Made by a program: the position numbers and the translations under genes. Shown here piece by piece: positions 9,617 through 19,131 of a stretch of DNA of 64,000 nucleotides. The first letter of the stretch is position 1, and the number at the start of each line of letters is the position of its first letter. Location: the NCBI RefSeq assembly GCF_003268275.1, contig NZ_QLYR01000001.1, positions 186,001-250,000 of the forward strand, written 5' to 3'. The notes under the pieces were generated by a model that saw only the letters and a program-made list of their open reading frames with translations, had not been told where the DNA came from and did not search any database. The DNA is from Hydrogeniiclostridium mannosilyticum (GTDB lineage: Bacteria; Bacillota; Clostridia; Oscillospirales; Acutalibacteraceae).

Positions 9617-9972
9617 CATACTATAGTTACAGCAGTATGAAAGAACTTGCAATCGGATAATATTTCTAAGAATGTGAGCGACTTTTTCATACTACCACCT
9701 GCTTTCTAAAAATATCATCTATTCAATTCATCTAGCCGAATTTCTGCTTGATACAAACATTGAAAAACTGCGCTTATAGCTGCGACAGCTAAATGTGCCA
9801 CGCAAGTAATTCTTCCATTAACCGTCAACATCATATTGGGTATAGTAAGGGGAAGAAAGCTCAGATATTGCATATAGTCCATGTCCATACAGAAAAGTGC
9901 AGCGGGAGCTGCCATAAAGAAATAATGAAAGCAGCATGGCAATCAGGCTATTTTTGTGTTTTGATGAAACCA
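9617..9972. other. Decayed region, no confident gene
   Basis: Short overlapping frames on both strands have no recognisable domain. One minus-strand frame (9715-9942) is hydrophobic but has no ribosome site. Together with the regulator remnant next to it, this looks like mobile-element debris. Confidence 0.4.
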
Positions 9973-10143
9973 TCAAAATAATAAATGTACTTGCTGATCA
10001 CAGCAATCAATTTTAATACAAGGGTAATCGCTGCATATTCCCACAGCGTCATCCAGCCGGGCAGCGACGAAAACGCAGGAATGCTCGATACAGACGCGCT
10101 CCATACGCAGGCCTTTTAATCGTTCTTGTATAGATAGTTCCAT
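9973..10143 (-). pseudogene. Remnant of an XRE-type regulator gene
   Basis: The minus-strand ATG at 10143 has a GGGGGAG ribosome site, and the frame begins MELSIQERLKGLRMER. This is the typical opening of small helix-turn-helix regulators in Firmicutes mobile elements. After about 16 residues the sequence leaves the family and ends in an unrelated cysteine-rich tail of 40 residues, so the DNA-binding domain is lost. Family assignment rests on that short N-terminus alone. Confidence 0.35.
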
Positions 10144-10174
10144 ACTCCCCCTCGCCTGCTCGATAAATATGAGT

Positions 10175-10501
10175 TTACCAACGTTTCATATTCTTTTTAA
10201 ATTTGGTTGTATATGCTTCTTTAAGTTCCTCATCACTAATTCCATAGCAAAGTAAAACATCGTTGTAATACATCAGAACATCTGCCATTTCTTCAACGAG
10301 ATGTTTTCGCAAATCACTATCTTCAAGCGATTTGATATCTCCATTTTTTTTAATAATATCTACGACTTCGCCTATTTCGCCAATCATCCACAACAAATGA
10401 TGCTTACCTGCTTCAGGACGAATTGTTTCCCACTTATCTTTATATTTTTCTTGTAATGTCTGTTGCATAACAAGCATTTCTCTAATGCTAAAGTCGCTCA
10501 T
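10175..10501 (-). CDS. MazG-like all-alpha nucleotide pyrophosphohydrolase
   Basis: 108 residues, the size of a single MazG-type domain. The metal-binding pattern EIGEVVD, then EEMADVLMYYNDV (E-x-x-x-D helix) is visible. These enzymes cleave NTPs to NMP plus pyrophosphate and clean up abnormal or excess nucleotides. Start: ATG with GAGGAGG about 6 nt upstream and a clear sigma-A promoter just before it, so it is a monocistronic unit. The exact nucleotide substrate cannot be told. Confidence 0.8.
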   Translation of the reverse strand: MSDFSIREMLVMQQTLQEKYKDKWETIRPEAGKHHLLWMIGEIGEVVDIIKKNGDIKSLEDSDLRKHLVEEMADVLMYYNDVLLCYGISDEELKEAYTTKFKKNMKRW

Positions 10502-10528
10502 AATTTCCTCCTCAAATGTATTTTTTTC

Positions 10529-10557
10529 ATTCTACCACATCTCCGAGAGCGTGGCAA
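10529..10557 (-). promoter_or_regulatory. Sigma-A promoter for the MazG-like gene
   Basis: On the minus strand TTGCCA (10557-10552) and TAGAAT (10534-10529) are separated by exactly 17 bp, 30 bp before the ATG. Confidence 0.65.
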
Positions 10558-11056
10558 TAGGTAGCTTTCCGGGCTGGTTTCCGGATTTATGGATATACGG
10601 GACAAACGTTCTTTTAGGTGTAGGCTTATCATTAGTTCATCGACGATCCGCACCTTGAAAACCAAATGACCGTCCGAAAAGGAATACCGGCGGGGGAAAC
10701 ACCGCAAGAAGCCGGCACAGAGGAAACAGGCCAACGTCCTTATCCGGCGGGAATGCTGTAATGGCGGAAACGGGGCTTGGATCGCCCTTGACAACGGGGA
10801 CAACCGTACCTACCCCCAGACGGTTTCTTTCTTGGTCTGCTATAAATGGTTTCGGTGGGCGGGTCCTACCGAAAGTACAAACAAAAAATCCGCATGTTCT
10901 TTTGCTGTTATCGGAATACGGAACTTCCAAATATAACTTTCCATGCGCTATTCTTCCCCTCCGTTTTCACAAAATCGGTTTCAGACATTCCTCATGTTCC
11001 GGGTTCGTCATAAATGGATTGCAGCCACGGAAATATATGCTACTATCCAACCGTCA
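10558..11056. other. Intergenic region without a supported gene
   Basis: Open frames of 90-100 codons occur on the minus strand, but none has a ribosome site, a domain or plausible composition. The longest (10637-10930) is proline- and phenylalanine-rich. A short frame opening MESYIWKFRIPIT on the minus strand near 10930-10950 ends after about 34 codons. I see nothing I can name. Confidence 0.4.
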
Positions 11057-14000
11057 TTATAAGGCTTTGCCAATCAGCGTTTTCATGAACTCCCGGCGCT
11101 CAAAAAGAATTTGTATTAACTCGTCCTCCTGCTGCCAGCTCAGCGGTTCGGAATGGCAGCAGGTATTGCGTAGCTCTCGGAATTTCTCCAGTTCCCCTGC
11201 ATATGTTTTCCACCACTGTTTATCACAAACCTGTTCAAACAAGATAGCTCTGCGGGAAGCTAACCGGGAACGCAGCTCTTCTTTGTTAAGAAGCGATGTA
11301 AAGGTACCGGTGGTTACCTGTTGTTCCTTTATGTCACAAAGTTTTCCTTTATTTGTTTTCTCACCCGGAAACAACGTTTTCAGTTTTCCTAAGAGCATTT
11401 CTTTCAGCATGGACTCCATGGTCTTGCAGAACAGAATACCGGTGCAGGAGGCATCTATCTCCTCCAGGCCATATCGTTCTCTCATCATGGCAAACAGCTC
11501 ATGCAGCAAAATGCTGCTGGTGAGCCTTTGCTGAATCATCGGCGGTAAACTTTTTATATCCGAAGCAGAAAGGCCAAACGCCGCTAACTGAGCTGGCGTA
11601 AGAGAACTGTTTTTCCACAAACCGTCCAACTCTTGAAAAAGGGGAGCGACTAGGCTGTCATCAAATTCTCCATCCATGGTTAAGGAATCAGATCCTGGTA
11701 CTTCTTGAAACAAGCGCGCTATCTGTTTTTCATTTCGTGGCGCATCAGGATTGTCCGCCGCTTTTTGCAAGGCACGAAGAGCATAGCTATCCAGAACTCC
11801 CTTTACCTTTCGAAACAGCGCAGAATGCTGCCAAACAGTATAGTCGCCGATTACATAGAGACGGTACTTCGCTCTGGTGGCTGCCACATTGACAATATTG
11901 GTGTTTACCCATCGAACTGCCGGCAATGCATTTTTATCGCATCCAAGCAGAAAAATAACCTGATCCGCCTCTTTGCCCTGGAAAGTGTGTACGGTTCCGA
12001 TGTTATGATCTACCCACTCAGACAATCGATTATCCTCACGGTACTCCGGCTGAGAACGAATCATCTTTTTCATGCCATCCCGCACAGTAGTAAACGGGCT
12101 AATGACGAAAAGGCTCGGTATTTCTTCGGTTAATCGAAATGCTTCACGGATAAGTTCCCATGCTTTTCTTCCCTGTGTTTCCACGAAATGATCTTTGCCT
12201 GCTCTGCTGTTCTCACTTCCGCTGACATTGATCCAGCCGGAGCTTCTTCGACAGAATGCGGCTTCTTTTTCAGGCTCTGGCAGAGCAGTCTGCTGTTTCA
12301 TCATGTGATTATAGGATAACGCGTTGGACAACTCAAACATGGGACTGATACAACGCCGATGCACGGCTAAGGGGCAGCCCACCCAAGTCTTCTGTTCCCC
12401 ATCAGCATAGGTTGTCCCCACTGTATTTAGCCGATCGGCGAATCCTTGAACCGAGTGGGTTTTGGATTGATAATAGCCGGTATAATCGTTTTGAATTACT
12501 CGTTTAATCAAATCCAGCTCATCCGTGACAACTGGTTCCACCTGCTTGGGATCGCCAACCACGACAGCACGGCGGCAGCGAAAAAGAGAGCCCAACGCCA
12601 TCTGCGGAGCGGTTTGCCCCGCCTCGTCGATGATCAGGCAACCGATTTCCCCTGGCTGTCGAATAGAAGACAGCATGTTCCCCGCCGATGCAAACGTAGT
12701 AGAAAGCACAGGGGTCAGCAAAAACACCGTGTTCAGTAAAGAACCGAACGCCGCTTCCCGGTCGCGCAGTGAAAATGTCACTGCTTTTTTATCATCGTCA
12801 TCTCTAGGCTCTTTCCACAACAGCAACAGGTTCTTGAAATTCCATAAACAAGCTTTGGATCCTAGCAAAAATGCCTTATGAAGCTTGAGCGCCTCATAAA
12901 ACAGCTTCTCCCGTTCCCGGTTGTAAGCCGCTGTATACCAGGGATTAGCCACCTGCGCCGCGGTCGATTCTTTGTCCTCGCCACTGTCATACTGGCGGAA
13001 AAACTCATCGTTCAACACCGTCATCGCCTGATCGGCCTGTCGCTCGGAAGCTGCCTTCAAAAGCAATAAATAGGATTTGCGAGCCGCTGCAATTTTCTTT
13101 GTACATTTCTTCATTTGCAGCCGCAACTGGTTTACCTGTTCAAGACAGGTTTGTCGTTTTTTCAAAAGCTGGTTTTGTTCGTTTTCAAGACCGCTTATTG
13201 CCTCGCCTTGTACATCACATTTCCGGCTTTGCCGTTCCAATTCCTGTTGCAGCTGTCCCGTTTTCGCCGCCTCATCCTGAAGGTTCTGTTCTGCCTTGGC
13301 TAAGGCCTGATACTGTTCCTGGATGGTACGAGCCAGCATGGTAGGACGGTGAAAAATTTCAAGAATAACGTCTCGGAACCGGCGGCTGTTTTCCAGCTCC
13401 ATAATTTGCTGACGGAGTTTTTGAATCTGATTTTCAGCATTGGCCTGATTTCCATCCTGCAAAGACTTCCGCTGCCGTAAGCCGGCCAGTGCTATCTCAT
13501 AATCTTTCAAGGTCTGTTCTGCCAGCCTCAACTGCTGGGCCAGTTTTTGCAGCTCCTTCTGCATTTCTTCTGCATCCCGTTCTCGTTGGGATTGATGTTT
13601 TCTTGTCCTTTGGGCTTGATTGTTCAACGACGCTCTTTGCTCTGTAAAACGTTTCCTGGCGCCACTGATTTGCTGGAGTTCTTTCTCCATTTGCCTGACT
13701 TTTTCATACTGCCTCTTGAAACGCTGAACGGCACTTACATAATCCTCTTTGTGCTGCTGAATGCTGTCATTGGAGCCAAAACTTCTGATATAGGTCTTTA
13801 AAACAGCATACATATACTCTTTCAGATTGCTCATCTTCCCGAACGGAGCAGAAATCAAGCCCCAACGATCCCATTCTTCATCTTTTCTTTTCGCCAAATC
13901 GTTGGCTAACTTTGTAAAATAGATATCCGGGTAGATTTTGGATTCATATCTTTCCTGATTCCATACCTTATAGGTCTCTTTGTCCGCAGCATCTATTTGA

Positions 14001-15493
14001 AATAATTCCTGCACTTCCAAAAGGCCTTGACGAACGGCCTCATTTTCATTCTTACTGGGTTCCATTCCTTTCAGCAAGGCTCCCCCGTCCGGCAGTTCCT
14101 TCGTGATATTCTCTACCGCGGCATTATTGCATGAAGCCACCAGCATTCCATAATCCTTCAGCCGTTCATCGGCAAAATCATAATAACCCCAACAGTATTG
14201 AGAATACCCTCTGTGCATCTTGTCTCCATCCTGGAAATGCCGCAGAATAAAGGCGTTATCCGGATCTTGATATTGGGCAAGCAAATCCGCACGCTCCACG
14301 ACATTACCGGCTATGATTTCCTTCAGCAGGGTGGTTTTCCCTGTACCGGGAGGACCATTGACAGAGAAAATTGGCATGTTATCCGGAGATGGGCACCAGC
14401 TCAAGTTGACCGCCAGCTGCTGCATCAAACAGGGCATAAATTTCGACGGCCATTTACCGAGAGGCGCTTTGGCAATGTCCAAATGACGATGGAAAAAGTC
14501 CGCACGCTCATCTTTCCGTCCGTTTTTCCAAGTACTGTGTACATCGATGCGATTTTGAAAATTCAACCAATGCAACACCGGATTTTCTTCCGCATATGCC
14601 CCAGTTATGTAATCCAACACTGCCTCTTCCAGCGGATTTTTGCCGAACTCTCCACTACTAATTACTTTTTCCACCATGTGCAGGTCATCTGCAAAAAAGC
14701 TGTTGGCCAAGTCGCTATCGTGAAAGACATCGATATCCCGCACCTTGCTGTCTTCCGTTCGATAGCGGCGGTAAATCATGACGCCGTCCCAGTTTATTTC
14801 CTGTTCCGGTGGGATAATATTTACCAAGTATCTCCTTTCTACTTGCTTCCTAATAGAATTCAGCAGATCTGAGGTGAGCAGTAGTCCAACGCGTCCTTCC
14901 TCTGTCACCTCCACCATTTGATTGTCAAAAAATTGCATATCGGACTCATAGGCATCCATAGATATAAAGTCCGCCATATTCTCTTTTGTCAATTCACCGG
15001 CATGATTTAGAAGCTGATGAATCCCCCAAGCCAAAGGAGACACCTGAATACTGTCCGGTATATACTTGCCTTGTTCATCACACTTCAGGCCTATGAGGCA
15101 TACGGGTTTGTAATTTTTCTCCGGCAACTCCAAATCCTGATGAAAGGCTTGCTGTAAGCGTTCGGCAAAAAGATAACGTTCCATCTTTCCCAAACAAATA
15201 TGGATTTCATCTGACAGCACTCCATAGGAAGAATAAACATGTGCATCATTTTGCAACGCTGTATACGGTCCTATAGGAATCGAGCCTTTATCTTTGGCGT
15301 TCGTGTCCGCTTGAGCAGAAAGAATATGATACACCGTGAGCTGTTTCAAACGCGCTTCTCCATTAGCCGCTTTTTTACAAAGCTCTCGGCCTTCCCGACT
15401 TTGTACAGGAAAATCGGATTGCCCCAAAAATTCTATTAGATACCAATACTTTACAATCATGGAAGCAAAATTTCGTTTATCCATTTCTACCAT
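11057..15493 (-). CDS. Large SF1 (DNA2/Upf1-like) helicase with C-terminal HEPN-like domain
   Basis: 1478 residues. An uncharacterised N-terminal region (1-370) precedes a superfamily 1 helicase core: Walker A GPPGTGKT at ~390-397, DEAG box at 956-959, GDPKQ at 980-984, THTFQGKE-type motif at ~1168-1175 and NVAATRAKYRLYVIGD at ~1202-1217. A long coiled coil (~585-815, Gln/Glu/Arg rich) splits the core. The C-terminus (~1290-1478) is helical and contains R1442-N-T-C-C-H1447, which fits the RNxxxH catalytic motif of HEPN ribonucleases. The gene stands alone, flanked by long spacers. I infer a nucleic-acid surveillance or anti-phage role; helicase identity is firm, HEPN identity tentative. Confidence 0.85.
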   Translation of the reverse strand: MVEMDKRNFASMIVKYWYLIEFLGQSDFPVQSREGRELCKKAANGEARLKQLTVYHILSAQADTNAKDKGSIPIGPYTALQNDAHVYSSYGVLSDEIHICLGKMERYLFAERLQQAFHQDLELPEKNYKPVCLIGLKCDEQGKYIPDSIQVSPLAWGIHQLLNHAGELTKENMADFISMDAYESDMQFFDNQMVEVTEEGRVGLLLTSDLLNSIRKQVERRYLVNIIPPEQEINWDGVMIYRRYRTEDSKVRDIDVFHDSDLANSFFADDLHMVEKVISSGEFGKNPLEEAVLDYITGAYAEENPVLHWLNFQNRIDVHSTWKNGRKDERADFFHRHLDIAKAPLGKWPSKFMPCLMQQLAVNLSWCPSPDNMPIFSVNGPPGTGKTTLLKEIIAGNVVERADLLAQYQDPDNAFILRHFQDGDKMHRGYSQYCWGYYDFADERLKDYGMLVASCNNAAVENITKELPDGGALLKGMEPSKNENEAVRQGLLEVQELFQIDAADKETYKVWNQERYESKIYPDIYFTKLANDLAKRKDEEWDRWGLISAPFGKMSNLKEYMYAVLKTYIRSFGSNDSIQQHKEDYVSAVQRFKRQYEKVRQMEKELQQISGARKRFTEQRASLNNQAQRTRKHQSQRERDAEEMQKELQKLAQQLRLAEQTLKDYEIALAGLRQRKSLQDGNQANAENQIQKLRQQIMELENSRRFRDVILEIFHRPTMLARTIQEQYQALAKAEQNLQDEAAKTGQLQQELERQSRKCDVQGEAISGLENEQNQLLKKRQTCLEQVNQLRLQMKKCTKKIAAARKSYLLLLKAASERQADQAMTVLNDEFFRQYDSGEDKESTAAQVANPWYTAAYNREREKLFYEALKLHKAFLLGSKACLWNFKNLLLLWKEPRDDDDKKAVTFSLRDREAAFGSLLNTVFLLTPVLSTTFASAGNMLSSIRQPGEIGCLIIDEAGQTAPQMALGSLFRCRRAVVVGDPKQVEPVVTDELDLIKRVIQNDYTGYYQSKTHSVQGFADRLNTVGTTYADGEQKTWVGCPLAVHRRCISPMFELSNALSYNHMMKQQTALPEPEKEAAFCRRSSGWINVSGSENSRAGKDHFVETQGRKAWELIREAFRLTEEIPSLFVISPFTTVRDGMKKMIRSQPEYREDNRLSEWVDHNIGTVHTFQGKEADQVIFLLGCDKNALPAVRWVNTNIVNVAATRAKYRLYVIGDYTVWQHSALFRKVKGVLDSYALRALQKAADNPDAPRNEKQIARLFQEVPGSDSLTMDGEFDDSLVAPLFQELDGLWKNSSLTPAQLAAFGLSASDIKSLPPMIQQRLTSSILLHELFAMMRERYGLEEIDASCTGILFCKTMESMLKEMLLGKLKTLFPGEKTNKGKLCDIKEQQVTTGTFTSLLNKEELRSRLASRRAILFEQVCDKQWWKTYAGELEKFRELRNTCCHSEPLSWQQEDELIQILFERREFMKTLIGKAL

Positions 15494-16016
15494 CCCTTGC
15501 TGTTTTCCATATTTGCAAAATTATATATGGATTTATAAGCAGCACCTAATATTGGGCATTATATCATATTTTTCCACATATCTCTACCATATTATTCCAT
15601 TAGAACCATCATTTGAAGGTAAAAATAATGTTTTCACTTGACATCTGAACTGATTCCAAGCATGAAGCCATTATTATTTATCTTTAGAACTCTTCTTATC
15701 TACATATTCATGTGGCCGTTCTATATAAGCCTTTAAAGGAACCCTTGGTGGCTGTCATTGCTAAAGTTAGCTATCAGAGACAGAAAAATAACGAGAATGA
15801 CTCCTTACATATCTTTTCATTCTCTTATGTCCAACAAAGCCTGTCAGCCAATTTTGTTTTCCAGAGTAATATAGGGTTTCCCTTACTATCCGTTGCCATG
15901 TAAACCTACATATATTTGGGTATAGCAGAAGACCGCCGGCAAAAGCTAACGATCTTTTTAAAATGGATTTACGCTACAAAATAGATCCCCTGCCATAAAC
16001 GCGAGTGAACAGGCAA

Positions 16017-16060
16017 AATAAAAAGCTGAGCCCGGAACGCGAAGTGCGTCCAGACTCAGC
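16017..16060 (-). terminator. Intrinsic terminator in the helicase/ohyA spacer
   Basis: Minus strand: a GCTGAG/CTCAGC outer stem with a mostly paired interior and a 5-nt loop is followed by a T-rich run. Confidence 0.55.
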
Positions 16061-16233
16061 CTGGGTTTACGCTACAAAAAAGATGCCAGTAAGGGGCCAT
16101 AGTACCAACCCGCAAAAGGTTGGCAGTGAAACGAGACTGCAAACGAGCGTACTTACAAGCGAACCGCGCAGGCGCAGCGTGACTTTTTGTGGAGTAGGAG
16201 GAGCAATGAAGCGGTGACTGACTTTCTATGAAA

Positions 16234-16266
16234 TAAAAAATCGGAACGAGCATAACTCGTTCCGAT
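16234..16266 (-). terminator. Intrinsic terminator downstream of ohyA
   Basis: A perfect 11-bp stem (16240-16250 with 16256-16266) with a 5-nt loop is followed on the minus strand by a run of T. It is the first strong terminator after the oleate hydratase gene. Confidence 0.8.
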
Positions 16267-16502
16267 GTGGGTTTGCGCTACAAAAAAGATACCCAATGAA
16301 AATGAGAACTTCTGATCCGGAAAAGATTCGTTTCTATATATAGCGTGATTTTCTAATTTTTGCTTTTTGGATGTCCTATTTCTGCAAGAGCGGGCAACAC
16401 GGAAAAGCCAGCTTGAATCTCGGGGTTTCATCGTAGAAAAAGAGGCTGGAATTTGGATGTCTCATTTTTGGGTTCCAAATTTCGGCCTCTATTCTCATGC
16501 AT

Positions 16503-18296
16503 TTATTGGATCAAACCGCTATCCTTCAGCAAAAGCTCCAAATCGGTGCCTTTCACTTTTTTTATAACGAGCTTCAGCAGCTCTTTTTCCGCAAAGGGCA
16601 ATTCCGCCTCCAATAACGGCTTTTTGTCAATGGCATAATAACAGGCTCGCAGGATCTCACGCACGTCGTATTTGCTGCCCCAAACCTCCGGTACACCGCG
16701 GTCAATATCCAGCAGGGTATAGACAGACTCCATACCTGTGCGCATGGAATACTCAGTAGTGAAAATGGTATCCCGCGGTGTCTCGGCAAATTGACCGATG
16801 AAAGCGAAGTTCACAGCGCCCTGCGGCACTACCTTCGGGCGGTCGGATTCTTTTCTCGGCTGGAAAAAGGCGTTGATATACGGCATAAAGCAGGTTGTGG
16901 TATTGCAGGCATCCTTGGCAAGAGCGTCAATTTTTTCGGTCGGAACACCAATATGGTACAGCCATTCACGGCAAACCTCTTCGCCGGTGCAGTTGCGCAT
17001 CGCCTTTTTTACATAGTTGCCCTCTTTATTCGTATTGAGGGAATAAAGCCATACCAAAACCATGTTCTTATCCTGGGACTTGAACTGCGGCTGACGGTTG
17101 ATTGTCCAGGAAAGATACCAGTTGTCGGTGCTGTCCTTAACGGTTACAATACCGCCGGTCGTTACCTTGCCGGAGCGTGGGTCGCGTTTGCAGACATTCA
17201 TAATATGCCGGATAATCTCCTCGTTGGACGTCGCTACGGTTGCGCTCATCCAGTTGGTGGCATCGATATTGCTGCAGAAGACATCCGGATTCCCAAACTC
17301 TCCATGCTCGGCCTGAGTGGCGATGGCCTTCCACATGTCCCACGATTCGCCGCAGCCGTTGTGAATGACAGACAGGTCCGGGGCGTGAGTCTGGTCGCCG
17401 TAACAGGAAGTATCGGTGCAGCAGCCGTTGGTAATGAAGACGAGATCATCCTCGATCAGGTCGATGGTCTGCTCCTTACCGTCTTTTACATAGACGATCT
17501 GCTTTGCGATCTTCTTATCACCTTCGGTTTGTATAATGACATTTTTTACATCCATACCGTACTCGATTTGCACGCCATGATTCTCAAGATATTTTACCAA
17601 CGGCAGGATCATGCTCTCGTATTGGTTGTATTTGGTGAAACGCAGGGCGCTGAAATCCGGCAAGCCGTCAATATGATGCACATAGCGGCAAAGATAACGC
17701 TTCATTTCCAAAGCGCTCGACCAGCGTTGGAAAGCGAACATCGTCTGCCAATAGAGCCAGAAATTTGTGCTCCAGAAGGATTCGGGAAGCACATCGGAGA
17801 TCTTTTTGTCTTCCAAATCCTTTTCCTGTGTTAAGAACAGCTTGGATAAAGCCATTGCCGAGTCTTTATCCAGCAAAAATTTCTTGTCCGTGTGGGCGTC
17901 CTCGCCACAGTTTACCGTGGCACGGCAGAGAGAATAGTTCGGGTCGTGCTTATTGAGCCAGTAATACTCGTCCAGCACCGAAACTCCCGGCGTTTCAATG
18001 GAAGGCACATCCCGGAAGGTATCCCACATGACCTCGAAGTGGTTATCCATTTCACGGCCTCCGCGCATGAAGAAGCCTTTTGTCACATCCTTGCGTCCGT
18101 CGCAGCTGCCGCCGGCAAGCTCCAGCTTTTCAAGAAGATGGATATGCTCCCCCTTCATCTGCCCGTCACGGACAAGATAGAAAGCGGCGGTCAGCCCGGC
18201 CAGCCCCGTGCCAATAATGTAAGCGGATTTTTTATCTACATCCTTCGGTTTTTCTGGATGGGCAAATGATTCATAAGTTCCTGCGGAATAATACAT
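16503..18296 (-). CDS. ohyA: Oleate hydratase
   Basis: FAD-dependent enzyme that adds water across the cis-9 double bond of oleic and related acids to give 10-hydroxy fatty acids; known roles are detoxifying host or dietary unsaturated fatty acids. 597 residues, a normal family length. The FAD fold motif IIGTGLAGLTAAFYL is at ~27-41, and RGGREMDNHFE at ~79-88 places a glutamate at position 82, the catalytic position in characterised OhyA. The ATG follows AGGAGG by 7 nt, with a sigma-A-like promoter upstream. A TetR regulator gene precedes it on the same strand and is the likely controller. Confidence 0.96.
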   Translation of the reverse strand: MYYSAGTYESFAHPEKPKDVDKKSAYIIGTGLAGLTAAFYLVRDGQMKGEHIHLLEKLELAGGSCDGRKDVTKGFFMRGGREMDNHFEVMWDTFRDVPSIETPGVSVLDEYYWLNKHDPNYSLCRATVNCGEDAHTDKKFLLDKDSAMALSKLFLTQEKDLEDKKISDVLPESFWSTNFWLYWQTMFAFQRWSSALEMKRYLCRYVHHIDGLPDFSALRFTKYNQYESMILPLVKYLENHGVQIEYGMDVKNVIIQTEGDKKIAKQIVYVKDGKEQTIDLIEDDLVFITNGCCTDTSCYGDQTHAPDLSVIHNGCGESWDMWKAIATQAEHGEFGNPDVFCSNIDATNWMSATVATSNEEIIRHIMNVCKRDPRSGKVTTGGIVTVKDSTDNWYLSWTINRQPQFKSQDKNMVLVWLYSLNTNKEGNYVKKAMRNCTGEEVCREWLYHIGVPTEKIDALAKDACNTTTCFMPYINAFFQPRKESDRPKVVPQGAVNFAFIGQFAETPRDTIFTTEYSMRTGMESVYTLLDIDRGVPEVWGSKYDVREILRACYYAIDKKPLLEAELPFAEKELLKLVIKKVKGTDLELLLKDSGLIQ

Positions 18297-18329
18297 AACG
18301 AAAACCTCCTGTTTTTTCTTTCTGTTTTC

Positions 18330-18357
18330 ATTATACCTACTTCCGTCAGGCGCACAA
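18330..18357 (-). promoter_or_regulatory. Probable ohyA promoter
   Basis: On the minus strand TTGTGC (18357-18352) and a perfect TATAAT (18335-18330) are 16 bp apart, 33 bp before the ATG. Confidence 0.5.
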
Positions 18358-18362
18358 TAAAC

Positions 18363-18398
18363 AAAAAAAGCCCCGTGCCAAAATTCTTATCACGGGAC
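18363..18398 (-). terminator. Terminator of the TetR-family gene
   Basis: Minus strand: CCCGTG and CACGGG arms are followed by seven T. It separates the regulator transcript from ohyA. Confidence 0.7.
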
Positions 18399-18442
18399 CA
18401 GAAGATGTAAAAAGTTTTATCAAAACCGTTAAAATGATAAAA

Positions 18443-18997
18443 TCAGAGTTTGAATCTGGAAAGAGCCACCGATACAGAGCCTTTTATCAGCTTGGAAAGC
18501 TTTTCTACAATCTGCTGCGGATCTTCGTGCATATCGTCCTTGATCCAGTCGAGCATCAACCCGATAAACATATAAGAATAGACCTGTGCAATAAACTGCT
18601 TATCTTCGTCTCGAACCGTTATCCCGGCTGCCTCCTCGTTAATAACATTCAAAAGCAGCTGATCCACCAGCGGCTGTAGGTATTTTTCAACCTGCTCTCG
18701 GTGAACGCAACGGTAAACATTCAGAATAAACGGCTTGTTTTCCTGCACCGCTTTAAAAATTTGTAAGAGCCCCTGCTGCCATGTATCGTAGGTTTTCTTC
18801 TCATCTAATGCCCTTTTGGCATCTTCAAGGCACGACCATTCCACTAAATCGTATATATCTTTAAAGTGATAGTAAAAAGTCATACGATTGATTCCGCAAT
18901 CATCTGTAATATCGCCTACCGTGATTTTTGTAAGCGGCTTTTTCAGCAGCAGGTTTTTAAGGGACTGCTCCAACGCCCGTTTTGTTACCTGGGACAT
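18443..18997 (-). CDS. TetR/AcrR-family transcriptional regulator (DhaS-like)
   Basis: 184 residues. An N-terminal TetR helix-turn-helix (ITVGDITDDCGINRMTFYYHFKD, shown here as TVGDITDDCGINRMTFYYHF) occupies ~25-50. The C-terminal ligand domain resembles the TetR_C type found in DhaS-like regulators. It has its own sigma-A promoter and terminator and lies directly upstream of ohyA on the same strand. Control of ohyA, perhaps by fatty acids, is inferred from position only. The gene marks the last chromosomal gene before the ICE end. Confidence 0.88.
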   Translation of the reverse strand: MSQVTKRALEQSLKNLLLKKPLTKITVGDITDDCGINRMTFYYHFKDIYDLVEWSCLEDAKRALDEKKTYDTWQQGLLQIFKAVQENKPFILNVYRCVHREQVEKYLQPLVDQLLLNVINEEAAGITVRDEDKQFIAQVYSYMFIGLMLDWIKDDMHEDPQQIVEKLSKLIKGSVSVALSRFKL

Positions 18998-19035
18998 TGC
19001 AATCTACACCTTCTAAAAAGTTATTCTCTTTTTAT

Positions 19036-19064
19036 ATTATATCACAAATCCATCAATTTCTCAA
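19036..19064 (-). promoter_or_regulatory. Sigma-A promoter of the TetR-family gene
   Basis: Minus strand TTGAGA (19064-19059) and TATAAT (19041-19036) are exactly 17 bp apart, 38 bp before the start codon. Confidence 0.65.
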
Positions 19065-19130
19065 CGAAAAAAGCAGGTACAGAGAAACACCGACAGCATG
19101 TGATCTGTCAGCGTTTCTCTGTACCTGCTT
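19065..19130 (-). terminator. Large hairpin at the recombinase end of the ICE
   Basis: A perfect 18-bp stem (19071-19088 with 19113-19130) with extra inner pairing CGACAG/CTGTC is followed on the minus strand by a T run. It begins 1 bp after the recombinase stop, so it works as its terminator, and it lies at the likely ICE-chromosome boundary. Confidence 0.8.
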
Positions 19131-19131
19131 C

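Larger units (their letters stand above)
15965..16290 (-). repeat. Three dispersed 22-bp repeats (ATCTTTTTTGTAGCGYAAAC family)
   Basis: Copies lie at 15965-15986, 16063-16084 and 16269-16290. The last two differ at one base; the first differs at a few. Read on the minus strand, the last two are each followed directly by an intrinsic terminator. Confidence 0.7.
15494..16502. other. 1-kb spacer with terminators and a short repeat family
   Basis: No gene is supported. The left half is A/T-rich with nothing recognisable. The right half holds three copies of a 22-bp repeat and two minus-strand terminators, listed separately. Small frames in the right half are low-complexity and overlap these repeats. 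Confidence 0.5.

Noticed and set aside
9715-9942. 75-codon hydrophobic minus-strand frame
   Set aside because: No ribosome site, no recognised domain, and it lies in decayed sequence.
10637-10930. Frames of about 100 codons between the MazG-like gene and the helicase
   Set aside because: Odd composition, no ribosome site, no family match I can support.
16791-17834. 347-codon frame antisense to oleate hydratase
   Set aside because: The minus strand encodes complete OhyA; the antisense frame has no features.
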